From contig JASKMD010000010.1 of NCBI GenBank assembly GCA_030144725.1, forward strand, positions 1,312,666 to 1,376,665: a stretch of 64,000 nucleotides of DNA. The letters run 5' to 3'. A program made the position numbers and the translations under genes. This document shows positions 1 to 10,975 of the stretch, piece by piece. The stretch comes from Haematococcus lacustris. Taxonomy: Eukaryota; Chlorophyta; Chlorophyceae; Chlamydomonadales; Haematococcaceae. The first letter of the stretch is position 1; every line of letters begins with the position of its first letter. A model generated the notes under the pieces. The model was given only the letters and a program-made list of their open reading frames with translations. It made no database searches and was not told the origin of the DNA.

Positions 1-2
1 CG

Positions 3-465
3 GCTCGTAAACGTCAAAAGGCCTATTATGACCTCATGCACAGGGACGAAAACGAGATTGTCGTGGGCAGTGAAGTGCTACTTCGAACGAAGGTCCCCGA
101 AGCTATTACCCCTGTACATTGGGCCCTTCCAAGTCACACAGAAAGTGAATGACGTGGCCTTCAGGATAAAGCTCCCCGAGACGTTCAAAATACATGACGT
201 ATTCCATGTATCCAAGCTCAAGCCATTCTTGGCAGGACCTGGGATGATGGTGCCCCCTCCTCCTATTGAAGAAGGCGACGGCCTCTACTTCACGGTGAAT
301 CACCTGTTGCAGCACCGAAAGAACAAGCAAGGCAAGGATGAGTACTTGGTTAGATGGTCCGGCTACGGCCCAGAGCACGACACGTGGGAACCAGCAAGTA
401 ACCTCAAAAAGGCAACCATCCAGGAATACAAGGACAGCCTCAAACCTCTCCCCGAGTTTGTGTAA
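3..465 (+). pseudogene. Ty3/gypsy chromovirus integrase C-terminus with chromodomain (frameshifted)
   Basis: This is the 3' end of a retrotransposon pol gene. The frame starting at base 3 reads an integrase-tail segment (ARKRQKAYYD, then VGSEVLLRTK). At about 95-105 the reading passes to frame 1, which gives the conserved IGPFQV and VFHVSKLKPF segments of gypsy integrases, then a chromodomain (EYLVRWSGYGPEHDTWEP) and a TAA stop at 463-465. The change of frame inside one conserved domain shows a one-base indel, so the copy is broken. The chromodomain normally steers integration to modified histones. Upstream pol lies outside the window. The chromovirus assignment is firm; the exact frameshift base is not. 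Confidence 0.85.
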
Positions 466-538
466 AAGTCCTACTGCTCACCTTGGCCCGGTGGCAGCCG
501 ACACCTAATTGGTGTTGAAGCATCGGAAGTCAGCACAC

Positions 539-883
539 CACCCCTACAATTTAGTCCCTGCGTTTGTCCCTGCGTTCTACCGACCTTGTCCGATCGGGCT
601 GAAAATTTGATAGATGGCAGTTTTCAGAAAATAAAACATATTTTTCAAGAAAAATATTTGGAAAAATTCAAAAGCTGTTGCGCTGTGGCCCGCAACCTAT
701 CCCTGCACTTATCCCTGCACCTACGCCCCAGGGCCACAGCGCAGCCGCTTTTGATTTTTTCAAAATACTTTTTCTGAAAAATATGTTTTATTTTGTGCAA
801 ACTACCATCTATCAAAATTTCAGCCCGATCGGACAAGGTCGGTAGAACGCAGGGACAAACGCAGGGACTAAATTGTAGGAGTG
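539..883. mobile_element. Foldback MITE, copy 1 (345 bp, CACT termini)
   Basis: The element is a near-complete palindrome. The left arm begins CACCCCTACAATTTAGTCCC and the right arm is its inverse, ending GGGACTAAATTGTAGGAGTG. The arms stay complementary for most of the length, including AT-rich centre-flanking stretches and a GCGCTGTGGCC/GGGCCACAGCGC pair. A second copy at 36897-37241 has exactly the same length. Flanking dinucleotides are AC on both sides, consistent with a 2-bp target duplication. It has no coding capacity and is inserted in the gypsy noncoding tail. Confidence 0.85.
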
Positions 884-1450
884 ACGGTGAACGTGTCCTG
901 CTCCTTTGAATATCCCATGACGTTTGCATAGTCTTGATGATGGTCTGTATGGCTCAAGCACACGACGTGTGATGAGAGCAGCATCTCTCGACGCTGTATG
1001 CAACGCATGCGGAAGTCCATTGCCCGGCACCTGCATAGTCGGAGAGACCGTCTGTCTGGCCCACATGTGTCATGTGCACAAGTGTGGTGCAGGGTCTTCT
1101 CTGGCGCTGTATGTAGATCCCGACAAGTACACGCAGAACCAAAGGTCGTCTGTATGGCCCACTAAGCTTACAAAAGGCTGAGTGTGGTGCGGGACCTCAG
1201 GACGCTGCCTCAAGTACTGGCGATCGGCGAGTGCCCCTCGCGTACGCATGCTCAAACGCGCAGACACCCGTTGTCTGGATGCCCTCAAGTCACCTCGTCT
1301 GTATGGGGTGTTGGAGTCATGAACCAACACTCGCAGGAGCTTTCTTGTGTAAGAGCATTGGCACTCGGAGCCTCCCAGGCGTAGCTAACCTGTGGACAAT
1401 GCTCCCCTAGTCTTTTTCCCGAGGACGGGTTTTGGCCAGGTCGGGGGGGA
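884..1450 (+). other. Noncoding tail of the gypsy element
   Basis: No gene is visible. The stretch carries a degenerate repeat built on GTCTGTATGG (about 940, 1146 and 1300; variant near 1050) and on GTGTGGTGCRGGR (about 1081 and 1184), with spacing near 100 bp. It ends in the purine-rich run that precedes the putative LTR. Confidence 0.4.
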
Positions 1451-1624
1451 TGTAACGAAGCGAGGTTCTTCCTAGGGGAAATAACCGAGCAGTTGCATGA
1501 GATCCCACCGTCATATCTCCTAGAAGGGTGACGGTGGCGTGTGACGGCTGGCCGCTGGCCTATTTAGCCGAGGGCCGCTAGAGAGTTGGGAATTCTCGTT
1601 ATCAGAGGCATTGTGTAACACACA
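1451..1624 (+). repeat. Putative 3' LTR of the gypsy element
   Basis: The sequence begins TGTAACGAAG immediately after a polypurine tract and ends in ACACACA, giving the TG...CA termini of an LTR. It contains a TATA-like CTATTTAG near 1559. At about 174 bp it is short for an LTR. The 3' boundary is a guess, because the partner LTR is not in the window. Confidence 0.4.
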
Positions 1625-1679
1625 TTGCCACCCAACCGGAAGTAGCGGATTGTGGAGCGCGAGGCAGGAGCGCTCTCAC

Positions 1680-3848
1680 TCACACGGAAGACATACAAGG
1701 TGAGGCAGAGCAGCAGTTCTGCCACCCCTTTGTTACAGTAGGGCTATGCAGCGTCTGCTGCTGCTGAGCACCATGGGCGCTTTGCGCCACCTGGGCCCCC
1801 TCATCCCCAGCTGTGCCACCCCCATCTGAGGTGCGCTGGAGGGGGGGGGCAGCAGCTGAGGCAGGGTTAGGGTCCCGGGAGGTAGGGCTGTGCTGCTGCC
1901 GCTGCTGGACCACCTGGGCACCCTGCACCACCCGGGCCCCCTCATCCCCAGCTGTGCCACCCCCATCTGAGGTGCGCTGGAGGGGGGCGGCAGCAGCTGA
2001 GGCAGGGTTAGGGTCCCGGGAGGTAGGGCTGTGCTGCTGCCGCTGTTGGACCACCTGGGCGCCCTGCACCACCCGGGCCCCCTCATCCCCAGCCGTGCCA
2101 CCCCCAACTGAGGTGCGCTGGAGGGGGGCGGCACCAGCTGAGGCAGGGTCAGGGTCCCGGGAGGTAGGGATGTGCTGCTGCTGCTGCTGCTCAGCCACTT
2201 CGGCCCTCTGCGCCACCCGGGCTTCCCCATCTCCAAGGGTGCTACCCTTAAGAGGTGAGATGTGTAGATGCTGTTGCCACTGAACTCCGAGCACCTCCCG
2301 AAGAGACCATTCACCTGTCGTGCCCTTGCCTGTTACCTGCCCCTCTGCGACTTGTAGGGCAGGGGAAGCACATGGTGGCTGGGCGAGGGGCTGAGCAGAG
2401 GGTGGTGGGGGAGCTTGCGCAGGGGAAGCACATGGTGGCTGGGCATGGGGCTGGGCAGAGGGAGGTGGGGGAAGTTGAGCAGGGGGAGGCGGTGGAGGTA
2501 GAGCCGGGGAGTCACCAGCAGGCTGGGCAGGGGGCTGGACCGGGGGGTGGGGAGGAGGATGGGCTGGGGGTGGAAGGGGAGGTAGAGCTGGGGGGTCACC
2601 TTGTGACTAGGTCGGGGGCTGAGCAGGGTGTGGTGGGGTAGGTTGAGCAGGGGGGGGCGGGGGAGGTAGAGCAAGGGGGTCACCAGGAGGCTGGGAAGGG
2701 AGTTGGGCAGGGGGCTGAGGAGGAGGATGGGAAGGGGGAGGAGGGGGAGGTTCAGCAAGGGTGTCACCTGGTGGCTGGGTATGGGGCTGGGCAGGGGTTG
2801 GAGGGGGAGATCGAGCAGGGGGGTCACCTGGTGGCTGGGCACGGGGCTGGGCAGGGGGTGGTGGGGGAGGTTGAGCAGGGGGAGGCGGGGGAGGATGAAC
2901 GGGGGGTCCACCAGAAGGCTGGGCAGGGGGTTGGTGAGGAGGATGGGCAGGGGGAGGCGGGGGAGGTTGAGCAGGGGGGTCACCTGGTGGCTGGGCAGGA
3001 GCCTGGGCAGGGGGGGGTCCTTGGTCGAGCAGAGGCTGTGTGTCCCCCCACAGCTGCAGGATCTGCAGCTTGCCCCAGCCAGCAGGGGTGGCATACACCT
3101 CAGGCAGCAGGGCTAGCTTCGGGTCCCCTAGAGGGGGCACCACGACAGCCTCCACTATGGCCCCGTTACCCCCCGGCGACCCCCAAAAACTGCTGGTGCG
3201 GGAATGGGCACCCAGCCGTTCACTGAGCACAACTGCTGTGTGCAGGTCCAGGGCCTCCGGCAAGCCCGCTGTTGGGGCCGGGCTGACCTTGTACCCCACT
3301 GCCTTGAGCACCCCCTCTACCAGACCCTCCCTAGACGCCAGGGGGTAGTGGTGGTGGAAGACCAGCTTGACTGCACCTGGGGGGGGGCCATGGTCCATGG
3401 GCTCCAAGGGCACTCGCACGCTCCGGCCATAGAGTGGCACCTCCAACCACGGCTGGGAGATGAATTGGGAGTCCAAGGCCCTGCCCTCCATGCTGGCAGC
3501 ATCATGCACGACCACCAAACTGTAGTGGGGGTGGCCTGCAGTGTGGAGGGTGGAGAGGGAGGCAACAGCGCTGCCATGCAACTGTTTGTGAGGCAGCAGA
3601 GCTGTGCTGCAAGCCTCTGCGAGAGCCCAGGCATCTTCATAAGGGGCAGGCAGCAGGGGGCTAAGCTGCTGGAGCCGCTGCAGCTCCTTGCTGGCGACGC
3701 GCCCGATGGGCATGAGCCACGCCATGGGCCCGCCGACCAGGGGCTCAAAAAGGGGAGGGCATGGGTCCCGGGACAAGAGAGGGGCCCGGGACCACGCCAA
3801 GTGCCGAAAGACAGGCACAAGCTGCTGCGATCTGCAGCTGGCCTCCAT
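1680..3848 (-). pseudogene. LINE ORF1-like protein, proline-rich, one in-frame stop
   Basis: One minus-strand frame stays open from the ATG at 3848 to 1680 (about 723 codons) except for a single TAG at 2607-2609. The N-terminal about 250 residues look globular. A segment (VPLEPMDHGPPPGAVKLVFH, then REGLVEGVLKAVGYKV) resembles the RNA-binding part of algal LINE ORF1 proteins. A long run of PPPPPAQP-type repeats follows, then a Gln/Arg-rich 47-residue repeat. It has the same strand and repeat-rich company as the LINE array, so ORF1 of that LINE is the best guess. No endonuclease/RT follows, because the gypsy LTR abuts the 3' side. The TAG could be a real inactivating mutation or a sequencing error. 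Family assignment is an inference. Confidence 0.5.
1793..2215 (-). repeat. 141-bp tandem repeat (three copies) in the ORF1-like frame
   Basis: The segment GGGCCCCCTCATCCCCAG recurs at 1793, 1934 and 2075, a period of 141 bp. It encodes a 47-residue repeat on the minus strand (ARVVQGAQVVQQRQQHSP and so on). The period is a multiple of three and the copies differ by only a few bases. Confidence 0.85.
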
Positions 3849-4733
3849 GACGCGCTAAGCCGAAGCAACCTGGAGGGCCACAGGCGCAGGCAACACGCGA
3901 GCTTGAGACGGGCACAAACTAAGGGTCAAGCGCACTGGTTGAGCACTTTACTCAGCCTTCCCCCATTGACCCGGGGGATAGGCTTGGTTCTCAGGTACGC
4001 CGGCTCGCACTGAATTCAGTGGAGCACACCCCGGCGGTGGGCCTCCGACCGTAGTCGTCTCCTTTGCAGTGATGCGACAGGCGGCGGCAGAAGGCGAGGC
4101 ACGCGGGGGGAGGAGGAAGGGGGGGAGAAGGAGAAGAGGGTGGGGGAAGGGCAGCTGGGCGGAAGCTGCGGCGGTTGAGGCGGTTGCCTCAGGAAACCGA
4201 TAGCGCTGTAGGCTCCCGCGAGCTGCTGGCTGTGGTACGCACAAGAAGCAACAGCAGCTGCACACAGCGATAGCAGGAAAGGACCTGCGGCTGGAAAGGC
4301 TGCTAGAGGCGGTTGGAGCGGTTACACCTGCGGCAGCTGCGAGGTAGCGGCGGCTGGGATGAGGCGCTCAGGTGGCGGCGCCTGAGAGAAATGGCTGCGG
4401 CTGGCGCAACCTGACAGACGTTAGGTAGCGGAAAGCCGAAAAGAGCAAAAGCGCTGCTGGCGGCTGCTGGCGGCTGGTGGCGGCTGGTGGCGGCTGGCTG
4501 CGGCTGAGAGCAGACAGACAAAGACGACCACACCACCTTAACGCAGCTCCTGCTCCTTGCTATTCGGCTGCTCCGCAAGCTGAAACTCGCGACTTGCTGC
4601 CTTAGCAACAAAAACTGCGAAACAACGCTCCTCCGGCTGCTCCTGCTGCGAAAACGCTAGCTGTGCTAACGGGAGGCGCTAACTCGCGACCCACGCGAAA
4701 CGGCAGGCTGCGAAAAGTGCGGGAGGCGAAAAG
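3849..4733 (-). other. Leader of the ORF1-like frame; no gene seen
   Basis: The region is rich in GGCTGCTGGC/GGCTGGTGGC microrepeats (notably 4450-4510) and purine runs (4090-4150). Short open frames in it have no recognisable domain. Its place upstream of the ORF1-like start suggests a LINE 5' UTR or promoter, but nothing proves this. Confidence 0.3.
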
Positions 4734-5369
4734 CGACCATGGTAGCCTCTGACCCACAGCCTGCTGGCAGACCCCTCCCACGGCCTCAGCACGTGGGTCA
4801 TCACCGACCCCACCGCCCCCCCCTCGCGAGGCATGTGCCCGCGGCTGCAAGCTCACGTGGCGGCCCTGGCTGAGCTCAAGCTGTTCCGTGCGGTGCCCCC
4901 CGCTAGCCAGTCCTTCTTCACGGTGCTGGCGGAGCCGCTGTGGTACAACGCGCAAGTCCGCTTGAACCCGGCAGCAAGGGAGGCGGCAGCTGAGCAGGGC
5001 TGGTCCAGCGTCCGCCACGTGCGGGAGGCCCTTTACCGCCCCCAACTAGAGGGAGAGGCTCGTTGCACCGCTGACCTGGTTGGGCCAGGGGTTGGGCCAG
5101 GGGTGGGTTTTGTGATGCGGCGCACCCCCATGCTTCAGCCCTCCCACTTGGTGGGACCCAACGGCCGCCTCTACCCCCTAGACCCCACAGGGCATGGGCC
5201 CCACGGGGTATTCCGGGCATGGGAGCCAGCTGCGGTGGCCCGGCTCAACAAGCCCAGCTACAGGCTGACCCCGGAGGAGCGAGCTACCCATCTCCGCCTT
5301 CTACCCGCCCAGCGTCACGGGGCGCAAGGTCAGGCTCAAGGGCAAGAGCAGAGAGGGGCCAGAGGGGTG
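4734..5369 (+). mobile_element. Inverted LINE fragment (post-RT region, short form)
   Basis: This stretch is the reverse complement of the post-RT region of the neighbouring units (for example about 9370-10005) and is translated on the plus strand (LAEPLWYNAQVRLNPAAREA, then LNKPSYRLTPEERATHLRLL). It ends at about 5369, where the text switches abruptly to minus-strand LINE sequence of unit A, so the two lie head to head. The short-form version of the Gly/Arg linker shows it came from a short unit, not from unit A. Confidence 0.85.
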
Positions 5370-8300
5370 CTGCGCGCTAGCCTCCCACTTGAGCTCCAGC
5401 TCCCTCAAGGCTCCATCAGCCACCGCTGCCACCTCCGGGTCACCCGCTGCCCGGGGGGGGCGTACACCCCACAGCGCAGGCCACAGGCCCCCATTGGGTG
5501 GGTAGAGGGGGTCGGCACTGACGCGCTGGAGCTGGTGGAGGCGCACCCTGGCATGCTTGACCGAGAAGTCCAGCAGGGTGGTGGTGCCCATGCCCCACAC
5601 CTGAGGGTCCAGCTGCAGGTGAGCCCAGGGGCCCAAGAGCCACTCCTCCTTAGACCAGGTGCCAGGCCCCTCGTCAGCTGGGCCGACAGCAAGGTCTCCC
5701 GCCCCGCCCCCTGCTCCCCTACGCCCTGCACCTCCTCCACGCCCTCCCCCCCTGCCCCCGCCCCGCCCCCTTGCCCGCCCCCCTCCCCTGCCCGCCCCCC
5801 TGGCCCCTCCTAGCTCCTGCCCCTGAGCCTGCTCCTGCGCCATGTGACGCTGGGCGGGTAGAGGTCGGAGGTGGGTGGCTCGCTCCTCCGGGGTCAGCCT
5901 GTAGCTGGGCTTGTTGAGCCGGGCCACCGCTGCTGGCTCCCAGGCCGCCCCCTCCTCCGCCCAGAAAGCCCCGTGGGGACCCTGCCCTGTGGGGTCTAGG
6001 GGGTAGAGGCGGCCGTTGGGGCCCACCCAGTGGGAGGGCTGGAGCATGGGGGTGCGCCGCATCACAAACCCCACCCCTGGCCCAACACTCAGGCACTCCC
6101 ACTCCGGCCGTGGAGGCTGCAAGCGGTCCACCATGCCCTGCCAGGCTCGGGGAGGCAAGCCCTGACCAGATCCGCAGCCCAGCGGGCCTCCCCCTCCAGC
6201 TGGTGGCTGTGGAGGGCCTCCCTCACGTGGCGGACGTGGGTCCAACCCTGCTCAGCTGCTGCCTCCCTAGCTGCTGGGTTCAAGCGGACTTGCGCGTTGT
6301 ACCACAGCGGCTCCGCCAGCACCGAGAAGAAGGACTGGCTAGCGGGGGGCACCGCACGGAACAGCTTGAGCTCAGCCAGGGCCGCCACGTGAGCTTGCAG
6401 CCGCGGGCTGATGCCTCGCGAGGGGGGGGCGGTGGGGTCGGTGATGACCCACGTGCTGAGGCCGTGGGAGGGGTCTGCCAGCAGGCAGTGGGTCAGAGGC
6501 TGCCAGGGTCGAACCCTGGGCGACCAGAGCTGGGCCAGCATCTTCGCCAGCATGGCCGTGCTGGTGACCCCCAGGTCGGGAAGCCCCACCCCTCCCTCCC
6601 CCCGGGGCATCACGCAGATGGCCTTGCTAGGGTAGAGGCGGCTGCTGTTGGGGCTGCGCTCCTGGGGCAAGTCTGAGGCTGCCACGAAGCGGTTGACAGC
6701 CAAGGCCATGGCCTGCGCCAGAGCAGCGGAGGGTTGCACGAAGGCCATCTGGTAGATGGACTTGGAGGCCAGGCACTGTTGTGCCACCTGCACCCGCCCC
6801 AGGACGTTGAGGCCTTGGGGCCGCCAAGGCAGGGAGGCTGCCATCATGGCCGCGGCCGCCCCCCCGAGGGCGGCCTCGCTGGTGGCATCGTAGGAGGCCG
6901 CCCCAAGAGGGACCCCAGGTGGCGCACGGGCACCCCCACTCGGACAGCTGGGATGACCACCTCCGGCTCCTGCTCCCCACCCTGCTCCCGCCCGCCCTGC
7001 TGCTGCCCTTGCCCGCCACCTTCCCCCGGCCCACCCCCTAGCCCCTGCTCGCCCACCTGCCCCTGCCCGCCCCCTTCCCCCCCGTCACCCCCCCTTCCTC
7101 CCCTCCCCGCCCCCTCGGGGCCCGAGCCCTCCTGGTTACCCGGCTCAGGCTCTGGCTGGGCGCACGGCAGGGCTGAGCTCTTGCTCACGCTCAGCGCAGG
7201 GCCCCCAGCGGCGCGGAACAGGCCCAGGGCCTCCACTACCACCTTCCCGTCTCTGACCCGATCGAGCACCACGATGGTGAGGTCGTCCGCATACTCCTTG
7301 GAAGGGAGCGCGGGGGTTAGGACGGCCCTGTGCATGGCCAGAGGGCTGGAGGGAATGATGGGGGTGCTGATGCGGCCTGCCATCTGGAGCGAGCTGAGGT
7401 AGCTGACCAGCGGCTGGAGGACGATGCACCAGTAGAGCGGGGAGGCCCCGCTGCCCTGCGGCACCCCTGATGCAAGAGGGAAGTTGTCGTTGAGGTGGCC
7501 GTTGACCAGCACCTGGCTTGTGGCCCCCCGGTGCAGCAGCTAAGCCCAGCGCACATGCCCCTCCCGGCAGAACCCCATGGCCTCCATCGTGTCCATCGTC
7601 TGGCAAGCCCCGGGACACGTTGTCACAGGCCCCCGCTAGGTCCAGCAATAACAACCAGGCTGGGCTGCCCCGCTACTGCAGGTACTCTAACAGGTCTAGG
7701 TGGAACTGCATGCTGTCGCTGATGTCCTTGCCCAGGATGAAAGCGGACTGGGAGGGGGACACCAGCAGGGCCAACGGCAGCTGCAACCGGTCCTCCACTG
7801 CCATGGCCACCAGGCACACAGCGCAGTTGAGGAGCATGATGGGGCGGTAGCCGGCCACCTGTCCCTCGGCTTGCCAGCCTTGGGCACGAGGGTGATGATG
7901 CCGGTCAGAAACTCAGCCATGGGGGCAGGGTCAGCGGTGTCTGCCAAGGCCTCTTGCAACATGGAATGCAGCGGCCGCCCCAGCTCCAGCCACAGCCGGT
8001 CATAGACCTCCATGGGCAGCCCCTCTAACCCAAGGGCCTTGGTGTGAGAGCAGCCCTGCAGAGCTCGGCCCAGCTCCTCCTTTGACAGCATAGGGCTGCC
8101 ATCGGGGCCCTCGGGAGCCCTAGCCTGGGTGGCGTGGCTGCGTAGACTCCAGCGGGCTCTGCGGCTGAGCAGTGGTGCTGGAAAGCCGTGCACGCTGCCT
8201 TCATCCCGGCCGGCGTGGTGAGGTCTGCAGGTCACGCTGCGCGCGACGCTGGGCCCGTAAGAACTGCTGGGCGCGCATGGCCAGGCCCTGCTTGAGGCGG

Positions 8301-9090
8301 GCCCACCTGGCCCTGTGCCCATCCCTAGCCAACCCCAGCTGACTCGCAGCCTCGTGGTGCTGTGCCTCCGCCCGAAGGAAGTCCTTGAGACAGTCCAGGA
8401 GGTCAGGGTTGTCCAAAGTGGGATCTCTCTTGGAGGAGTGCAGATGGCGCCACGGGTCCACCAGCCCCCACCAGCTACCGCAGCTGGTGCGCCCCCTGGC
8501 CCCGGCTGCCAGCCCAGGCATCCCCATGCTGCGAGCACTGCGGGATGCCCACTCTATCCACTAGGGCCAGGATGCAGTTGAAGTCGCCACCCATGAAGAG
8601 GAGGCGGCGGTCGGCGTTTGGCGGCAGGCAAGCAGGGAGGCACTCGGAGTAAAACGCTGGCCGCTCTGCCTTCTGCGCCGGGGCGTACACGCACACTAGG
8701 GACACTGGCATGCCTGCGAGCTCCCCGTCCACCCGCAGCACTCGCCCCTGGGCCCCTCTGCCTGCAGCTGCACTTGGGTGCACCCCTTGAGGATGGTGGG
8801 GGACTTGACCAACACCACGCAGCCCTGGGAGCTGCCGGTGCCAGGGGTATAACATGACTGACGTCGCCACGCAGGCTTGGCCTTTGAGAGGGCTTCGGCC
8901 CACTGCCACACGCTCTCCGCCCTATGACACGTTTGGGGAAAGATCCCTGCGCCGGGCTGTCAGCGGCTCAGTCTAGCAGGGCCTGCAGCTTGTGCGGCTG
9001 GGCTAGGCCCTGCACATTGAGGTCGACCGCCATGAACCTGGCGGCAACACCTGGGCGCTGCATGGCTAAGTCCTGACGCCCCCGCGCGGG
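5370..9090 (-). mobile_element. LINE unit A (long form, 3'-truncated)
   Basis: On the minus strand it runs from leader (9090-8912) through endonuclease (8911-8475; GGDFNC motif) and RT (about 8300-6850; YADD motif near 7290) to the post-RT region. It contains the long-form linker and the segment after it (DLAVGPADEGPGTW) that short units lack. It stops before the zinc knuckle, at the inversion breakpoint. A one-base deletion near 6145, relative to unit C, adds a frameshift to those shared by all units. It is a pseudogene copy. Confidence 0.85.
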
Positions 9091-10549
9091 CTACGCGTAT
9101 GTAGAGGAGGGTGGGTGGGTTATGAAGGGGAGGCGGACCTGGCAAAGGGGTGGGGCCGGGGGGAGGGGCCGGTATGGGCTCAATGCAGGCCATCTAGGCC
9201 CCAAGATGCCGAAGGCGGAGGCAGGTGGAGGGCACTGCGCAGGTGGAGGGCACTGCGCCGCACAGGCCCACTCGGATGTCCCTCCCCAACCGATGCCCCT
9301 CCACGCTCTCTCCCCCGGCGCCTGCACCGCCCCCGCCCCATTGCCCGCCCCCCTCCCTTGCCCACCCCTCTGGCCCCTCTCTGCTCCTGCCCTTGAGCCT
9401 GACCCTGCGCCCCGTGACGCTGGGCGGGTAGAAGGCGGAGATGGGTAGCTCGCTCCTCCGGGGTCAGCCTGTAGCTGGGCTTGTTGAGCCGGGCCACCGC
9501 AGCTGGCTCCCATGCCCGGAATACCCCGTGGGGCCCATGCCCTGTGGGGTCTAGGGGGTAGAGGCGGCCGTTGGGTCCCACCAAGTGGGAGGGCTGAAGC
9601 ATGGGGGTGCGCCGCATCACAAAACCCACCCCTGGCCCAGCCCCTGGCCCAACCACGTCAGCAGTGCAACGAGCCTCTCCCTCTAGTTGGGGGCGGTAAA
9701 GGGCCTCCCGCACGTGGCGGACGCTAGACCAGCCCTGCTCAGCTGCCGCCTCCCTTGCTGCCGGGTTCAAGCGGACTTGCGCGTTGTACCACAGCGGCTC
9801 CGCCAGCACCGTGAGGAAGGACTGGCTAGCGGGGGGCACCGCACGGAACAGCTTGAGCTCAGCCAGGGCCGCCACGTGAGCTTGCAGCCGCGGGCTGATG
9901 CCTCGCGAGGGGGGGGCGGTGGGGTCGGTGATGACCCACGTGCTGAGGCCGTGGGAGGGTCTGCCAGCAGGCAGTGGGTCAGAGGCTGCCATGGTCGAAC
10001 CCTGGGCGACCAGAGCTGGGCCAGCATCTTCGCCAGCATGGCCGTGCTGGTGACCCCCAGGTCGGGAAGCCCCACCCCTCCCTCCCCCCGGGGCATCACG
10101 CAGATGGCCTTGTTAGGGTAGGGGCGGCTGCTGTTGGGGCTGCGCTCCTGGGGCAGGTCTGAGGCTGCCACAAAGCGGTTGACAGCCAAGGCCATGGCCA
10201 CCGCCAGAGCAGCGGAGGGTTGCACGAAGGCCATTTGGTAGATGGACTTGGAGGCCAGGCACTGTTGTGCCACCTGCACCCGCCCCAGGACGTTGAGGCC
10301 TTGGGGCCGCCAAGGCAGGGAGGCTGCCATCATGGCCGCGGCCGCCCCCCCGAGGGCGGCCTCGCTGGTGGCATCGTAGGAGGCCGCCCCAAGAGGGACC
10401 CCAGGTGGTGCACGGGCACCCCCACTCGGACAGCTGGGATGACCACCTCCGGCTCCTGCTCCCCACCCTGCTCCCGCCCGCACTGCTACTGCCCTTGCCC
10501 GCCACCTTCCCCCGGCCCACCCCCTAGCCCCTGCTCGCCCACCTGCCCC
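9091..10549 (-). mobile_element. LINE unit B (short-form 3' part)
   Basis: This is only the 3' portion of a short unit: the end of the RT-downstream Gly/Gln-rich linker, the post-RT region, and the short tail. It is cut at 10549/10550 by the oligo(A) end of unit C. Minus-strand frames include MAASDPLPAGRPSHGLSTWV (9992-9180). A one-base deletion relative to units E-I (GAGGGTCTG near 9957 versus GAGGGGTCTG) splits the 434-codon frame seen there. Confidence 0.8.
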
Positions 10550-10557
10550 TTTTTTTT

Positions 10558-10975
10558 AAGGAGGAGCATTACAGGAGAGTGAGAATGACTAAAGAATAGA
10601 AGAAAAGAAAGACTACAACAAACAAGGTTTCCCCATACACGAACCCCAAGCACCCCAACCAAACACAGCGGTCCACACACCCCAAGCAAGGGTCCACACC
10701 CCACAAGCAACCCCCTCCCAAGGACAACGTCAAGACACTCCCCCACACCACCGCCCTCCCCCCTAACTCTGCACACCTCCCCAGGCCCTCCCCACAGAAC
10801 TACCCACACGAGCCTAAGCCCCTTGAACCTAGAACCCTACCCCCAACGCTCAAACCAAGACAACGTCCAAGCCAAGACCACCTAAGCCCCCGTTCCCTGA
10901 CACCCAGACAGCCCCCCGAAGCCTACCTAACCCCACCCACAGAACTCACTAAGCCCCCACCAGCAACCCTGCAGC
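10558..10975 (-). other. LINE 3' UTR (unit C)
   Basis: Noncoding sequence between the ORF2 stop and the oligo(A) end. On the element strand it is G/T-rich, with degenerate repeats of GTGTGGACC and GCTTGGGGT. It is nearly identical to 17444-17865 in unit D, which defines the true 3' end of this LINE family. Confidence 0.75.
10569..10573 (-). terminator. Poly(A) signal TGTAA of LINE unit C
   Basis: TGTAA on the minus strand lies about 12 bases before the oligo(A). TGTAA is the poly(A) signal of Chlamydomonadales genes. The same motif is at 17459-17463 in unit D. Confidence 0.7.

Larger units (their letters stand above)
1..1624 (+). mobile_element. 3' part of a Ty3/gypsy LTR retrotransposon
   Basis: The element runs from the integrase tail through about 1 kb of noncoding DNA (interrupted by a MITE) to a polypurine tract (TCGGGGGGGA, about 1441-1450) followed at once by a TG-starting putative LTR. 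This order (integrase-chromodomain, noncoding tail, purine tract, LTR) is that of chromoviruses. The 5' half is outside the window, so the matching LTR cannot be compared. Confidence 0.6.
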
